Source: Shewanella gelidimarina (lineage in GTDB: Bacteria; Pseudomonadota; Gammaproteobacteria; Enterobacterales; Shewanellaceae). From it: 64,000 bases of DNA. Positions 48,701 to 57,574 of this stretch are shown in pieces; position 1 is the first letter of the stretch, and each line of letters starts with the position of its first letter. A program made the position numbers and the translations under genes. The notes beneath the pieces are model-generated. The model was not told the DNA's origin and made no database searches. It saw nothing but the letters and a program-made list of their open reading frames with translations. The stretch spans positions 1 to 64,000 of the forward strand of contig NZ_JAKIKW010000020.1 of the NCBI RefSeq assembly GCF_023283945.1, read 5' to 3'.

Positions 48701-51521
48701 TAATCGCAGAATCAATCCAGATAGCGAAGCTGCTTGGTGGTGAAGTGTCCTTATCGGCAGTATCTATTACTGCTGGTGCGGCGTTGCCTGCCGGATCCGT
48801 CAAGACGACCGATAAGGTCAAAGTGCCGTCTTGTAGGCTGGTTGCGTCTATCGCTGTGATTGACTCGTCTGTACTGGCAAGGGTGCCGTTACCTGAAGTG
48901 GGCGTTCCGCCACCTGAGCTGGTAAGAATGTATTGATAATGGCTGTTTACTTCGCTATTAGTAAATTGAAAGCTAACCGCAGTTTGATTGTCATTAAATA
49001 CGGGATCTTGGTCTAGGGCGACACTTTGGCCTGTCGGCTCTGCTGTATCTACAGTGATGGAGAGAGGGGCGCTCATGGGAGATACGTTGCCCACGCCATC
49101 TGTTTGAAACGTGACTAAGCTATGATCGGTATCGCTTAGTGTTGGCATCACTAAACTCCAGCTACTTGCACTCACTGAAGCTGTGGTGTTCGGTTCGCCG
49201 CCATCAAGGGCGCTGTTATTATTGAGATCGGCAAACAAGGTTAAGGTTGAGCCCGTTTCACCTGCGCCGCTCATGCTTGGCGTGTTATCGCTGGTGAGGT
49301 TATCTGAATCACTATCACCTAAATCTGATCCCACTGCCAAATCGATTCCTGTGGGGGCTGCTGGTGGCGTATTATCGAAGGTAATTTGGTTATCTGTGCT
49401 GCTACTGGCTTTATTGAGCGCGCCTGAGCCGTCTACCGCCGCTGAACTTGGGATGTTAGCATTGATATCTCCGTCGCCAGCAGTAATGGTTGCGGTTACT
49501 GTGTAACTAGCACCGCCTCCAGAAACACTGGTGACGCTAGCTGTCATTCCTGAATCGAGTGTTAGGTTAATATCACTGCTATCAAAGCCTGTCACTGATT
49601 CGCTAAAGACCACATCAAATACAATCGCTGGATTATTGGTGGGATCTCCCTGTCCACTGGCCTGATTGATGGTGACTGTGGGTTGTGCATTGACCGTCAA
49701 GGTCATGGTGTTATCAGCTGCTGCATCGCCCATACCATCATTGACATTAAAGCTGAAACTGGAGCTTGTACTGCCATTTGGGAAGTATTTTAGCAAGCTC
49801 GCATCAAGATTAGCCTTACTCACCGTTGCGTTAGTGGCTAATGCTGACTCGGCGTTATTGATGGTGTTACTGCTATCGGTATCTAACCAAAGTGAGCCAT
49901 TTACTGGCGCAGCAGTTATGGTTATATGATTAAGAACACTGCCTTCTAGATCGCTGTAACCAAAGTCTGCAGTCGCAATGGTTAACGTTGTATTCTCATT
50001 TGGGGTGAGCGTGTTGTTTGTGCCAACAGGCAAATTGTTAACGGCACTGACAATGATCGTGGTGTCGATATTACCACTGCTACCACCATCGCCGTCGGTG
50101 AGCACGTATCTAACGGTGCGAGTTGACTCGGTAGGCGCGACATTATCGCTATTTTCATAGGTGATAGCACGAACAAGTGATTGGACTAAGGTGGGTGTTG
50201 CATTGCTATTGAAGGTGACTATTAGATCGTTGCCTTCGGATATAGCATTGGTGAGTGTGCCTATATTAGTCGCGCTTATTGTAATACTGGCACTGGCTAA
50301 GCCCGTGGTGGTGACACTGTTATCGAAGCCGATAATATCTTCACTGGCATCTTTATTGGTAGGGATTGTAATGGTGAGGCTACCGGTATTGAAATTAACT
50401 GAATCGACATCGGTAATCGTCGCGTTGTTGCTGCTATCGATATTCTGCGCACCAGCACCCTCGCTGTAGTTAAGGTTATCGCCGGCTAGATTAGTTAAGC
50501 TGGGACTATCGTTAACCCCTGCTACAGTGACGGTGATATCGGCATTACTTGAGGTGCCACCATCACCATCATTAATAGTCAGGCGTACATTGCGGGGGCC
50601 GGTAGTAGGGTTATCGTTATCACTGTTTTCATAGGTGAGTGCTTGCACTAAAGTTTGCACATGTACTGGGGTGGCTGAGGCATTTAGGTTAATAACAAAG
50701 TCATTACCTGCAGCAATATTATTGCCTAAAGTGCCGATGACGCCGGGGCCTGTTATCAATACATTGCTGCCCGCAGCTGTTCCAGCCAATGAAATGGTGC
50801 CAGCGGTATTTATGGAGAGAGTATCTTCGGCAGCATCTTCGCCTGAAGTGATAGTGAGAGTGATGTTACCGCCATTGAGGTCGCCGCCGTCGGCATCGGT
50901 AACCGTCGCAGATGTAGCTTGATCGAGTGATTGTGCTCCATCACCTTCGGTGTAGGTAAAGCTGTCGCCGTTAAGGTCGGTTGTGGTGGGGGCTGTGTTG
51001 GGAGTGACCGCTACATCGACATCAATATTGTCAAAGTTAACGAGTATAAATCCAGCAGCATTTAAGTTGTTAATTACCCTTATTTCGTCGATATTATCGA
51101 AATGACTAGTCGTTGGCGTGAAAGTGTTAAATCCTGAAAGGCCGGTTTGATCCCAAGTTTCACTGCCTATTAATCCGTTGTCTTTATAGGCAGATATAGA
51201 ATAAATATCATCGCCCCCCGCCCACTCCATCTGAAAGGAGACCAGGCTAAATTCGCTCCCATTTGTAGTTTGAAAAGTGACCGCGTTAGAGCCTTGGGCA
51301 TTATCAAAATTACCTATAGCTCCTCCATTTATCAACCCGATGAACTGGGCCCCTCCACCATTCACATCTTGATCAAAGGTGAAATCCCCGTCTATATAGG
51401 GTTGACCAAGGTTTGCATTTACACCAACCCCATCAAAAGTGACATCTGCAGCCGCTTGCGCTAAAGGAGTAAAAATGGTGGTTATACATATAACGCAGAA
51501 AAAAAATTTTAGCCTGTCCAT
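42783..51521 (-). CDS. Giant cadherin/Ig-like repeat surface protein with C-terminal outer-membrane barrel
   Basis: A 2912-residue exported protein. A signal peptide (MDRLKFFFCVICITTIFTPL…QAA, ~24 residues) is followed by an N-terminal lectin-like region. Then come long tandem cadherin/Ig-like repeats rich in D, N, T and S (repeated VNDAPT/VNDDP joints), a TSP3-like Ca-binding stretch (DSDNDLLPDN, DSDGDGIPNYLDN; DNA about 44560-44640) and a choice-of-anchor-U-like domain (DNA about 44030-44290). At residues 2689-2715 a GlyGly-CTERM-like sorting signal (SSSGGSASN, hydrophobic stretch, WRRFGYK) occurs. Unusually, the frame then continues into a second signal-peptide-like segment (VAVIALCSLSSTAHAS, 2716-2731) and a ~181-residue barrel (2732-2912) ending in F. 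The ATG has AAGGAA upstream. Probably an adhesin; the ligand is unknown. Confidence 0.9.
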   Translation of the reverse strand: MDRLKFFFCVICITTIFTPLAQAAADVTFDGVGVNANLGQPYIDGDFTFDQDVNGGGAQFIGLINGGAIGNFDNAQGSNAVTFQTTNGSEFSLVSFQMEWAGGDDIYSISAYKDNGLIGSETWDQTGLSGFNTFTPTTSHFDNIDEIRVINNLNAAGFILVNFDNIDVDVAVTPNTAPTTTDLNGDSFTYTEGDGAQSLDQATSATVTDADGGDLNGGNITLTITSGEDAAEDTLSINTAGTISLAGTAAGSNVLITGPGVIGTLGNNIAAGNDFVINLNASATPVHVQTLVQALTYENSDNDNPTTGPRNVRLTINDGDGGTSSNADITVTVAGVNDSPSLTNLAGDNLNYSEGAGAQNIDSSNNATITDVDSVNFNTGSLTITIPTNKDASEDIIGFDNSVTTTGLASASITISATNIGTLTNAISEGNDLIVTFNSNATPTLVQSLVRAITYENSDNVAPTESTRTVRYVLTDGDGGSSGNIDTTIIVSAVNNLPVGTNNTLTPNENTTLTIATADFGYSDLEGSVLNHITITAAPVNGSLWLDTDSSNTINNAESALATNATVSKANLDASLLKYFPNGSTSSSFSFNVNDGMGDAAADNTMTLTVNAQPTVTINQASGQGDPTNNPAIVFDVVFSESVTGFDSSDINLTLDSGMTASVTSVSGGGASYTVTATITAGDGDINANIPSSAAVDGSGALNKASSSTDNQITFDNTPPAAPTGIDLAVGSDLGDSDSDNLTSDNTPSMSGAGETGSTLTLFADLNNNSALDGGEPNTTASVSASSWSLVMPTLSDTDHSLVTFQTDGVGNVSPMSAPLSITVDTAEPTGQSVALDQDPVFNDNQTAVSFQFTNSEVNSHYQYILTSSGGGTPTSGNGTLASTDESITAIDATSLQDGTLTLSVVLTDPAGNAAPAVIDTADKDTSPPSSFAIWIDSAINAANANNFTIKTDVAELNTLLSYSISSSGGTGTVNGSGLLVDQYTMDFGNIDVSSLGDGTLTLSAILTDPNGNSATPSVSTVEKDALGPQITSASLNTGNLKAGDTITAVVNFDDSVLLSGSNSTATLDIGGVSRTATYASGHNSTTLTFSYVVVSGDNDTDGVTLSSVQSNSDTAQDSNGNAAILTFTALTEVNLLVDTSAPGAPTPEQVAQTLNADTLTLSQSGYGEDGITVSLLADGDGNGIADNSTPLASDTVSDGNWSVNANLTQDSDNYFVLRVSDISGNQSDLAIGNFLEDSTAPDEPVITAPLVDLYQTSTAFTIVGNHTEDGIIIGLYPDNDNNGIADNDSLMFQSYVVAGSWSISFTQNENSPFNFVAIASDQAGNTSASVAVATTVHDDIAPDATITALLTKDTTPEVTGTLTDVGGLATLTFTLEDSGGTVYGPYTPDSFSDINSGNWTDNEIDDTLSDDTYDVSITVRDLAGNNQIITEIGSIEVDTQAPSSYSVSINQSRIDTGNETALSFDISSAEVGTQYSYSISDGVNSVTGTGTISSTVQTVDNIDVSSLSETTITLFLTLTDDASNTGDIVNASSNKIYNLSPIISQGENTSVTLSEDGVPTPFSLSLNASDMDGDPLTWSLSTIPSNGSASIVSNNNQASINFSPTANYNGNDSFIVNVSDGLFTASITINITVSPVNDAPTITGSPSTTVNQGASYGFSPAAHDIDSTNLTFQISGKPSWASFNSENGSLTGTPANDDVGTHSNIVITVSDNSGASDSLAAFTITVVNVNEAPEISGVPNSSVIVGQRYTFTPIATDNDVGDVLTFSATNKPAWLTLNSDSGSLTGTPEIEDVGIVDAITLSVSDGKLTSSLNSFAIEVISNNQVPSASDYTVSVEEDTSLAIDPQAEDKDGDSLTYTLVASTSHGELQTNGQSWLYQPEENFHGEDSFTFYASDNEADSEVATVTITVSPVNDDPVAMPDEVSVVSTSSNFYTLSVLGNDYDIDEDELKLIGVSADIGSVTIDNNQLVYQAIEGTLSAINISYMIEDGNKATAESTLRLTIKPSDNNELPLLTLPSDIELNAQSLFTKVELGFATATDRLGNAISVKLLDEDNYFAPGNHQVYWQAEDSEGNIVTAAQTLVIHPLISLSRNRVTAENSEQTVKIYLNGPAATYPLVIPYSVSGTADAGDHNLANGEAVITEGTQGEISFDIFADGEVETDETLIITLDENLNRASQSSTEVLITEANIAPEVSLSVTQDSELTNIILISGEPVILNASVFDANPNDGHQYSWQASDNAITSLATENNQWIFNPNDLTAGVYSFTVVVTDDATEQKSSTKEVYLDLVEQLAELGEEDSDNDLLPDNLESRQDSDGDGIPNYLDNISDCNLLQQKLVNDHTYLKETNPSLCVRKGQYTAGNESGGSFLTPEEVKQLLGEDNTAENIGGIFDFIIYDLSVVGQSANIVIPQYQPLPLNAVYRKFTPNGWVDFSQDDKNTLLSAQGEAGYCPPPGATLWTPGLTLGHWCVQLTIEDGGANDDDGLANGKIVDPGGVAVNKLGNTQPIANLDTITMLADTQVIIDVLANDTDDDNDPLTIINVSANIGQVSIQDDKLSYTSPAPYLGQVIVNYTVDDNKGGTAFAKVKIEVIANTSPIANDDQASTTDKDDIVIDALLNDTDIDNQALKITQAEAEVGTVTITNNQLLYSPKAGFDGLDIINYTITDESGSQAMGQVEVTVNAYKEVIVENSSSGGSASNISILLTLLAAFWRRFGYKVAVIALCSLSSTAHASAWFVETELGQFSADFDRNQHLEATDVLSIDHSDSGWSLGLGYQFTTDWKLTARYIDMGYATANIITKMNLLNNNHQDVSDIGPVLARGTGLDVQYTFWQGESFSTSLQLGAIYWESDQKSVIVGSEPVQIIEDSNEEIDPYFGIQGNFNINESWYAGVGIKRYALSANNVDSFYLIIGLRF

Positions 51522-51587
51522 GGTAATTCCTTGAGTGGAGTGCGGGGCAGCTAACTGCCCTGTGAGCGATGTCCGTTAAATCTAGCC

Positions 51588-52196
51588 TTAGGGTCTGGGG
51601 GGATATAACCCTTGCAGTGCGATGATAAAGTTCACCACCTGGTAGGGTTGCACATTGTTAACGGCTGTATTGCCGCCGGTATTTTGGGTGTTAGTCTTGA
51701 GTTCGGCTGTGGTGTCTAGTTTGGCCTCAAACGCTTTCATTTTACCAGTGGCCTCTGTGGCATATAAAGGTGTTGCTCTTGATGCTGAGATCCCTATGGC
51801 TGGCACGTTACCAATCGGGGTGGTCTCAGTGGCGTTGTCGCTTGAGGCGGGAATCGAAATACTTAATGTGCCGGTGATTTTGGTTTCGGTATCGACTATC
51901 GGGTGGGCGTGGTTAGGCATTTGTGCCAGTTGTAGCGTGTTGTATTCTGAGCCATTCTTCTGCCCCATAATTCGAGTGGTTAACCCTGGGCCAGTGCCTT
52001 GGCTCATCGGTGTGCGGCCACGAAAATCAGGTAAACCAAAAGTAGTACGTCCATCACCACCAAATTGGGTTGCTAATAATGAATATAATGCTGAATTTTG
52101 TGAGATGGCAATAATTGCACCATCGCATTTTGCATAATTTCTAGGGGCATAGTTAAACCCCACCATCTTGATTTCACCGATAAATGGTTCCGACAT
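51588..52196 (-). CDS. Phage-tail-collar / microcystin-dependent-protein-like protein
   Basis: A 202-residue protein starting MSEPFIGEIKMVGFNYAPRN, the tail-collar start. It contains the FGLPDFRGRTPMSQGTGPGL collar signature and NHAHP (about 118-122), ending in NFIIALQGLYPPRP. ATG at 52196 with GGAG upstream. Relatives include MdpB-like proteins found outside prophages and tail-fibre tips of contractile particles. No tail sheath, tube or baseplate genes are nearby, so it is not part of a visible phage. Confidence 0.92.
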   Translation of the reverse strand: MSEPFIGEIKMVGFNYAPRNYAKCDGAIIAISQNSALYSLLATQFGGDGRTTFGLPDFRGRTPMSQGTGPGLTTRIMGQKNGSEYNTLQLAQMPNHAHPIVDTETKITGTLSISIPASSDNATETTPIGNVPAIGISASRATPLYATEATGKMKAFEAKLDTTAELKTNTQNTGGNTAVNNVQPYQVVNFIIALQGLYPPRP

Positions 52197-52276
52197 TGTC
52201 TTTCTCCAAAACTTGTTATTTTCATTCCTTTGCGTATGTTGGGTACGAACCATTTACTACATAAAAATGACCAAAC

Positions 52277-52774
52277 ATGAGCGGTTTACAACTTACTTCA
52301 CTTGAGCTTGTTACTCATAATGAAGCCGATGTTCCTTTTTTATCGCGGCTATATGCCAGTGTTCGTCAGGCTGAGTTTGCGGCCGCCAACTGGTCAGAGT
52401 CGCAATTAAATGTCTTTTTATCTGAGCAGTTTAATGCCCAGTACCGCTATTATTGTCAGCATTATTGCACCGACAGCTTTAATATTATTTACTATAAAAA
52501 CCAAGCTATTGGCCGGTTATTTGTTGATTACTGGCTTGATGAGCGGCAAGATATCCGGATTGTCGACATCTCTTTATTACCTGAATATCGTGGTTTAGGT
52601 GTAGGCACTCACCTTTTTGAATTATTGTTTCAACAAGCGATAAGCCTCGGTGTTACAATATCGATTCATGTTGAGCGCAACAATCCCGCTATAGTTTTGT
52701 ATGAGCGGCTTGGATTTTCCTTAAAAACTGAGACTGATGAGGTCTATCTGCTGATGGTGTGGCGTCATCAATAA
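52277..52774 (+). CDS. GNAT-family N-acetyltransferase
   Basis: A 165-residue protein with the GNAT acetyl-CoA loop LLPEYRGLGVGTHLFELLF (about 98-116) and the C-terminal NNPAIVLYERLGFSLKTETD. The substrate is unknown. It is divergent from the tail-collar gene (80 bp apart) and convergent with the DUF6916-like gene. A protein or small-molecule target in the tail-collar cluster is possible but unproven. Confidence 0.9.
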   Translation: MSGLQLTSLELVTHNEADVPFLSRLYASVRQAEFAAANWSESQLNVFLSEQFNAQYRYYCQHYCTDSFNIIYYKNQAIGRLFVDYWLDERQDIRIVDISLLPEYRGLGVGTHLFELLFQQAISLGVTISIHVERNNPAIVLYERLGFSLKTETDEVYLLMVWRHQ

Positions 52775-52784
52775 TGTGTGTTTG

Positions 52785-53093
52785 TTATGGGATAGCGCTC
52801 AGACCACGATTAATGACAATTTCATAATCGGTTGCTGAGGTAGCAGTACAAAAAAGGGGGTGTTTGCCAATTTTAGGGTGGCTAAAAGTGTAATTACCTT
52901 GAGGAATTCGTTCGGGCGCTATATCGGTGAGATGAGTGCTAAAGCTTTCATAGTCAGTGCTATGAGCTGCTCCAGCTATGACTGTACTGATAGTGAGTGA
53001 CAGACTATTACCTTTGCCATCCTCTATGCGTAACTGCTCGCCTTCCATTGCTTTAAGCATTAGAAAGTTAAACTTATCTAAGCTGTGTATCAT
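52785..53093 (-). CDS. DUF6916-like small protein
   Basis: A 102-residue soluble beta-rich protein (MIHSLDKFNFLMLKAMEGEQ…IPQGNYTFSHPKIGKHPLFC), resembling the DUF6916 family that occurs next to microcystin-dependent/tail-collar genes. A good AAGGAA ribosome site precedes the ATG. It ends 10 bp from the convergent acetyltransferase. Function unknown. Confidence 0.75.
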   Translation of the reverse strand: MIHSLDKFNFLMLKAMEGEQLRIEDGKGNSLSLTISTVIAGAAHSTDYESFSTHLTDIAPERIPQGNYTFSHPKIGKHPLFCTATSATDYEIVINRGLSAIP

Positions 53094-53286
53094 CTAGATT
53101 CCTTTCTATACGATATGACATCCATTGTGATCTGTGTTTTTTTGTATTTTTATATTTTTATTACGTAAGTTTAGGGGATTACCTAAACTGTAATTGACTA
53201 TAGATTGTAAAATGGAATGTTGCAAATATGTAGAGCGAACGTGTTGGCGTTCGCTTTATTTGAAATGGAATATGAGGTGGGTAGGG

Positions 53287-54648
53287 TTATTTACCAATAC
53301 AAAAAGAGCTAAAAATCTTTCCTAATAGGTCATCTGAAGTAAATTTACCGGTGATCTCCGATAATGCCATTTGAGTCATGCGTAGTTCTTCGGCCAACAA
53401 TTCGCCTGCTTGATAGACTTCGAGTTGCTCTTTACCTAATTGTAGATGGCTGCTAGCAAGGTCGAGTGCTTCTAAATGGCGACGACGTGCGATAAAGCCA
53501 CCTTCTAGATTACTTTGATAACCCATTAAGGATTTTAGGTGTTGTTGCAGCGTTGCTACACCTAAGCCTGTTTTAGCCGATATACGGTGAACGGGGTGTC
53601 CTGCTTCTTCGGTAACATCCAATGTTTCGCCCGTGAGATCGGCTTTATTGCGGACGACTGTTATGCCTAAGTTTTTGGGCAGGCGATCGATAAAGTCTGG
53701 CCAAATTTCATGAGGATCAACGGCGGTAGTCGTGGTGCCATCAACCATAAACAATACTTGATCGGCGGTTGTTATCTCGTCCCATGCGCGTTCAATACCT
53801 ATTTTTTCAACGGTATCGACAGTATCACGCAAGCCAGCGGTATCAATGATGTGCAGTGGCATGCCGTCTAGGTGAATATGTTCGCGCAATACATCGCGAG
53901 TGGTACCCGCTATTTCGGTGACAATAGCGGACTCTTTACCGGCGAGAGCATTGAGTAAGCTTGATTTACCTGCATTAGGACGGCCTGCAATAACCACTTT
54001 CATGCCTTCACGGATGATAGAACCCTGTTTTGCACTTGCTTGCACTGAATCGAGCTGAGTGATGATCCGGTACAGCGACGCTGCGACTTTGCCGTCAGAT
54101 AAAAAATCGACTTCTTCATCTGGGAAATCAATGGCAGCCTCAACGTATAAGCGTAGGTTGGTGGTTTGTTCGACAAGTTCGTGTACTTGGGTCGAAAATT
54201 CGCCCTGTAGCGAGTTTAAAGCGCTTTTAGCCGCTTGTTCACTCGTGGCATCAATTAGGTCGGCAATCGCTTCTGCTTGCGTTAGGTCAAGCTTGTCGTT
54301 CATAAAAGCTTGCTCGCTGAACTCACCGGGCCTGGCGATACGTAACCCTGTGGTTTCCATCACACGCTTAATGAGCATATCAAGCACGATTTGGCCACCG
54401 TGACCTTGAAGTTCTAGCACGTCTTCACCGGTAAATGAGTTAGGGCCTTTAAAATATAAAGCGATACCTTGGTCGATAACCTCGCCTTGGTCATTTTTAA
54501 AGTCACAGTAGTCGGCATAACGGGTTTTAGGTATGCGCCCAATTACAGCCATAGCCACATTGCTAGCTAAGTCGCCAGACACTCGAATAATACCGACACC
54601 GCCACGACCTGGAGCGGTCGCTTGTGCCACGATAGTATCTGTTGTCAT
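53287..54648 (-). CDS. mnmE: tRNA modification GTPase MnmE
   Basis: A 453-residue partner of MnmG. The N-terminal folate-binding domain is followed by helices and an inserted GTPase: G1 GRPNAGKSS (about 222-230), G2 GTTRD, G3 DTAGLRDT, G4 NKAD. The C-terminal CIGK holds the catalytic cysteine. Full length (E. coli 454). Confidence 0.98.
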   Translation of the reverse strand: MTTDTIVAQATAPGRGGVGIIRVSGDLASNVAMAVIGRIPKTRYADYCDFKNDQGEVIDQGIALYFKGPNSFTGEDVLELQGHGGQIVLDMLIKRVMETTGLRIARPGEFSEQAFMNDKLDLTQAEAIADLIDATSEQAAKSALNSLQGEFSTQVHELVEQTTNLRLYVEAAIDFPDEEVDFLSDGKVAASLYRIITQLDSVQASAKQGSIIREGMKVVIAGRPNAGKSSLLNALAGKESAIVTEIAGTTRDVLREHIHLDGMPLHIIDTAGLRDTVDTVEKIGIERAWDEITTADQVLFMVDGTTTTAVDPHEIWPDFIDRLPKNLGITVVRNKADLTGETLDVTEEAGHPVHRISAKTGLGVATLQQHLKSLMGYQSNLEGGFIARRRHLEALDLASSHLQLGKEQLEVYQAGELLAEELRMTQMALSEITGKFTSDDLLGKIFSSFCIGK

Positions 54649-54711
54649 TACTGTGTTTCCTAGTTCAAATATGAAAGGTGATTAACAAAAAGTGTTTCTC
54701 ATTAAATGAGA

Positions 54712-54744
54712 AAAGCGGCTGATACCGAAGTATCTAGCCGCTTT
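54712..54744 (-). terminator. Terminator after yidC
   Basis: AAAGCGGCT (54712-54720) and AGCCGCTTT (54736-54744), with an inner ATAC/GTAT extension, are followed by TTCTC on the minus strand. It separates yidC from mnmE. Confidence 0.85.
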
Positions 54745-54763
54745 GCTTAGTTGGAACTAAGAG

Positions 54764-56398
54764 TTATTTTAACCCTTTCTTCGCCAAGCCAGCATAGATA
54801 ATCTTCTGCTGTGTAATCGCGACTAAGTTACCTACCAACCAGTATAGAACCAGACCCGCTGGGAACCATAAGAAGAATACGGTAAAGATAACCGGCATCC
54901 ACTGCATCATCTTAACTTGCATTGGATCCATAGTCGGTGCCATTGGCTGCATTCTTTGCATCACAAACATTGAGATACCCATTAGAATAGGCATCACATA
55001 GTATGGATCTTGTACTGATAAATCAGTAATCCATAACATGAATGGTGCATGACGTAGCTCGTAACTTTCTAACAATACCCAGTATAGAGCGATGAAAATT
55101 GGCATTTGTAGCAAGATTGGTAGACAGCCACCCATAGGGTTAACTTTCTCTTTCTTGTACAGTTCCATCATCGCTTGACCCATCTTCTGACGGTCATCAC
55201 CCATGCGTTCTTTCATTTCCGCAAGTTTAGGCTGTAGATTACGCATCTTCGCCATAGAGGTGTATTGCGCTTTAGTGAGTGGATATAACATGCCACGAAC
55301 GGTAAGCGTAATAAGGATAATTGCCACACCCCAGTTGCCCACAAATGATTGATAGAACATCAATAACCAGTGAATTGGAATGGCTAGCCACCAAAGGAAA
55401 CCGTAGTCAACAACCAGATTTAATGATTCAGAGATAGCCGATAGCGCTTCTTGATCTTTAGGGCCGACATAGAACTGGGCTTTAATGGTCTGTTCGCTAC
55501 CAGGTGCAATGTCATATAGCGCGCCACGGAAACCGATGTTAGCTAATCCGCCCGCGCTTACGCTTGAGAAGATAACGTTTTTATCAGTTGCTGGTGGTAC
55601 CCAAGCAGAAACGAAATAGTGTTGTAGCATTGCTGCCCAACCACCAAGAGTCGATTTGTCTAGGTTCTTATCAGCCATATCGTCGAAGCTGTATTTCTCA
55701 TAGCGTGTATCTGCTGTTGAGAATGCGCCACCACGATAAGTCGGCATCATCATGCTGCTTTCGCTTTTCTTGATGCTGTGCTTGATTTGGCCATACATCT
55801 GAACTTGAAGCTGCGCACTAGAGCTGTTGTTGATTTGGTAAGCAACATCAACATTATGTTTACCACGGTAGAAGGTAAACATTTTAGTGTAAGTCACACC
55901 GTTAGGTGCTAAGTAGGTTAATGGCACATTTAATGTGTCTTGGCCTGCTGCTAAGTCAAAATCACGGGCTGTGCTATCGAAATGTGCACGACCTGTAGTA
56001 CTGCTGTCGATACCATCACGACCAATTAGACCACTTTGAGCGACATAATAGATGTCATTAGTTTGCTCTAGCAGAACAAATGGGTCTTCAGCTTCTTCTT
56101 TAAGTTTATGAGACAGCAAAGCTGAATAAACGATGTCACCGCCAATTGGATCAATTCTGATTTCAAGTTGGTCAGTGGTCACAGTGATGAGTTCTTTAGA
56201 AGCGGTAATCACTTCTGGTAATGCTGAATCAGCATTTGGAACATCTGAACTATGAGCATCGGCGACAGTAGACGCCGCTACTGAAGATTGAGTTTGCGCT
56301 ACAACCGGTTGAGGAGCTTGATCCGTTTGCCATTGTTGCCAAAGTAAAAAGCTGACAAAAAGCAGACCGATAAGCAATATATTGCGTTGAGATTCCAT
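54764..56398 (-). CDS. yidC: Membrane protein insertase YidC
   Basis: A 544-residue Oxa1-type insertase. An N-terminal helix (about 5-22) is followed by a large periplasmic domain (about 25-340) and the conserved five-helix core with [17 protein letters not shown]. The short basic C-terminus (GLAKKGLK) matches the gammaproteobacterial type. It is 3 bp from yidD, in the standard rpmH–rnpA–yidD–yidC order. Confidence 0.97.
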   Translation of the reverse strand: MESQRNILLIGLLFVSFLLWQQWQTDQAPQPVVAQTQSSVAASTVADAHSSDVPNADSALPEVITASKELITVTTDQLEIRIDPIGGDIVYSALLSHKLKEEAEDPFVLLEQTNDIYYVAQSGLIGRDGIDSSTTGRAHFDSTARDFDLAAGQDTLNVPLTYLAPNGVTYTKMFTFYRGKHNVDVAYQINNSSSAQLQVQMYGQIKHSIKKSESSMMMPTYRGGAFSTADTRYEKYSFDDMADKNLDKSTLGGWAAMLQHYFVSAWVPPATDKNVIFSSVSAGGLANIGFRGALYDIAPGSEQTIKAQFYVGPKDQEALSAISESLNLVVDYGFLWWLAIPIHWLLMFYQSFVGNWGVAIILITLTVRGMLYPLTKAQYTSMAKMRNLQPKLAEMKERMGDDRQKMGQAMMELYKKEKVNPMGGCLPILLQMPIFIALYWVLLESYELRHAPFMLWITDLSVQDPYYVMPILMGISMFVMQRMQPMAPTMDPMQVKMMQWMPVIFTVFFLWFPAGLVLYWLVGNLVAITQQKIIYAGLAKKGLK

Positions 56399-56401
56399 AG
56401 C

Positions 56402-56656
56402 CTATTTATCGCACCTATTTTTTTTGTGAGGGACGGGGTCTTCACCACCCGGATGTAAAGGGTGACATTTTAATATGCGTTTCGCTGCAAACCAACATCC
56501 TGTCACAACTCCATGTAAGCGAATGGCTTCAATGGCGTAATGTGAACATGTTGGATTGAACCTGCAACGAGGTCCCAGCATGGGACTTATGAGTACTTGG
56601 TAGCCACGAATAATCGTAGTTGCTAGCCATTGTAACGGCGAGAGAGTTTTCGCCAT
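56402..56656 (-). CDS. yidD: Membrane protein insertion efficiency factor YidD
   Basis: An 84-residue amphipathic protein with the family motif [18 protein letters not shown] and [18 protein letters not shown]. Its start overlaps the end of rnpA by 34 bp, as in many gammaproteobacteria. Confidence 0.96.
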   Translation of the reverse strand: MAKTLSPLQWLATTIIRGYQVLISPMLGPRCRFNPTCSHYAIEAIRLHGVVTGCWFAAKRILKCHPLHPGGEDPVPHKKNRCDK

Positions 56657-56985
56657 AGCTTTTCTACCAATTTTTTGAGTTCTGCACTTTCCATATCAAG
56701 TACGCCATTTCTGACGAGCACAACGATATCTACAGCGGGGAGATCATGCTGATGTAAACGAAAATTATCTCTAATTACACGTTTAATACGGTTTCGTTGA
56801 TGAGCTTTCTTTACATAACGCTTAGCAATCGTTAGTCCTAAACGTGGATGTTGTTCAGAATTAGGAATAGCAAGTAAGGTTATTTCAGCGGAAGACGCTT
56901 TGATAGGTTTGGTAAAGACAGATTTAAATTGCGCGGGAGTTAACAAACGTAACTCCCGCGTAAAGGTATAGCTGGTCACTTGCAT
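56623..56985 (-). CDS. rnpA: Ribonuclease P protein component
   Basis: A 120-residue basic protein that aids RNase P RNA in tRNA 5' maturation. The RNR signature [20 protein letters not shown] is present. The ATG at 56985 is 6 bp after the rpmH stop. Length fits E. coli (119). Confidence 0.97.
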   Translation of the reverse strand: MQVTSYTFTRELRLLTPAQFKSVFTKPIKASSAEITLLAIPNSEQHPRLGLTIAKRYVKKAHQRNRIKRVIRDNFRLHQHDLPAVDIVVLVRNGVLDMESAELKKLVEKLWRKLSRRYNG

Positions 56986-56991
56986 CTCTAC

Positions 56992-57129
56992 TTAAGCAGA
57001 AAGACGAGTGCGACCTTTAGCACGGCGACGTGCGATAACCTTGCGGCCACCTACAGTAGCCATACGAGCGCGGAAGCCGTGAGAACGCTTGCGCTTCAGG
57101 TTGCTAGGTTGAAAAGTACGTTTACTCAT
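56992..57129 (-). CDS. rpmH: 50S ribosomal protein L34
   Basis: A 45-residue, very basic protein, [20 protein letters not shown]… ending KGRTRLSA. It is the first gene of the rpmH–rnpA–yidD–yidC transcript and diverges from dnaA. Confidence 0.98.
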   Translation of the reverse strand: MSKRTFQPSNLKRKRSHGFRARMATVGGRKVIARRRAKGRTRLSA

Positions 57130-57574
57130 TATGGCAATCCGTCTTTGTTAGGTTAATAAACCTTAGTCTCTAGAAATTAGAGGTAAGGGCAAAAAAGAGG
57201 CCGAATTGTAATCACTTTAATTGAGCACGTCAATACGCAATCGACTTAAGTGATTAAATAATGCCATCTTCGTTTTTTCCTCGAACATTAAAAACTACTA
57301 TAAATTGTGGATAACTCTGTGAGTTACCACTATATCTAGTGGTTCCGCTGATCTAAAAGCAGATCGAAGTTAATCTATTATAGATCGTTCTGGATCGCTT
57401 TATAAAGCTGGATTTGAGGGTTTTTGCACTATTTTTGATCGCAGCAGATCCCTTAAGATCGAGATCTTATCGATTGCCTTATCTATCTGGGGATAAATAT
57501 ATTTAAAGGATAGCGATCAGCGTGATCTCACTATAGAATACACCTCTTTTGTAAGATGTTTTGGGGATAAGTAC
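57130..57574. promoter_or_regulatory. Divergent rpmH / dnaA promoter region with DnaA boxes and GATC cluster
   Basis: A perfect DnaA box on the minus strand (TGTGGATAA, 57306-57314) and two one-mismatch boxes (TGGGGATAA, about 57489 and 57562) precede dnaA. About ten GATC sites are packed between 57340 and 57530. This matches DnaA autoregulation and SeqA/Dam control of dnaA in gammaproteobacteria. Confidence 0.85.

Noticed and set aside
46051..50922. Many antisense open frames inside the giant repeat gene
   Set aside because: Mirror frames of a biased repeat-rich coding sequence (Val/Ser/Leu-rich shadows); no independent start signals.
42783..51521. RTX toxin / type I secreted protein
   Set aside because: No GGxGxDxUx nonapeptide repeats and a clear Sec signal peptide is present at the N-terminus.
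51588..53093. Prophage remnant
   Set aside because: Only a tail-collar-type gene is present; no integrase, capsid, terminase, tail tube or attachment sites seen.
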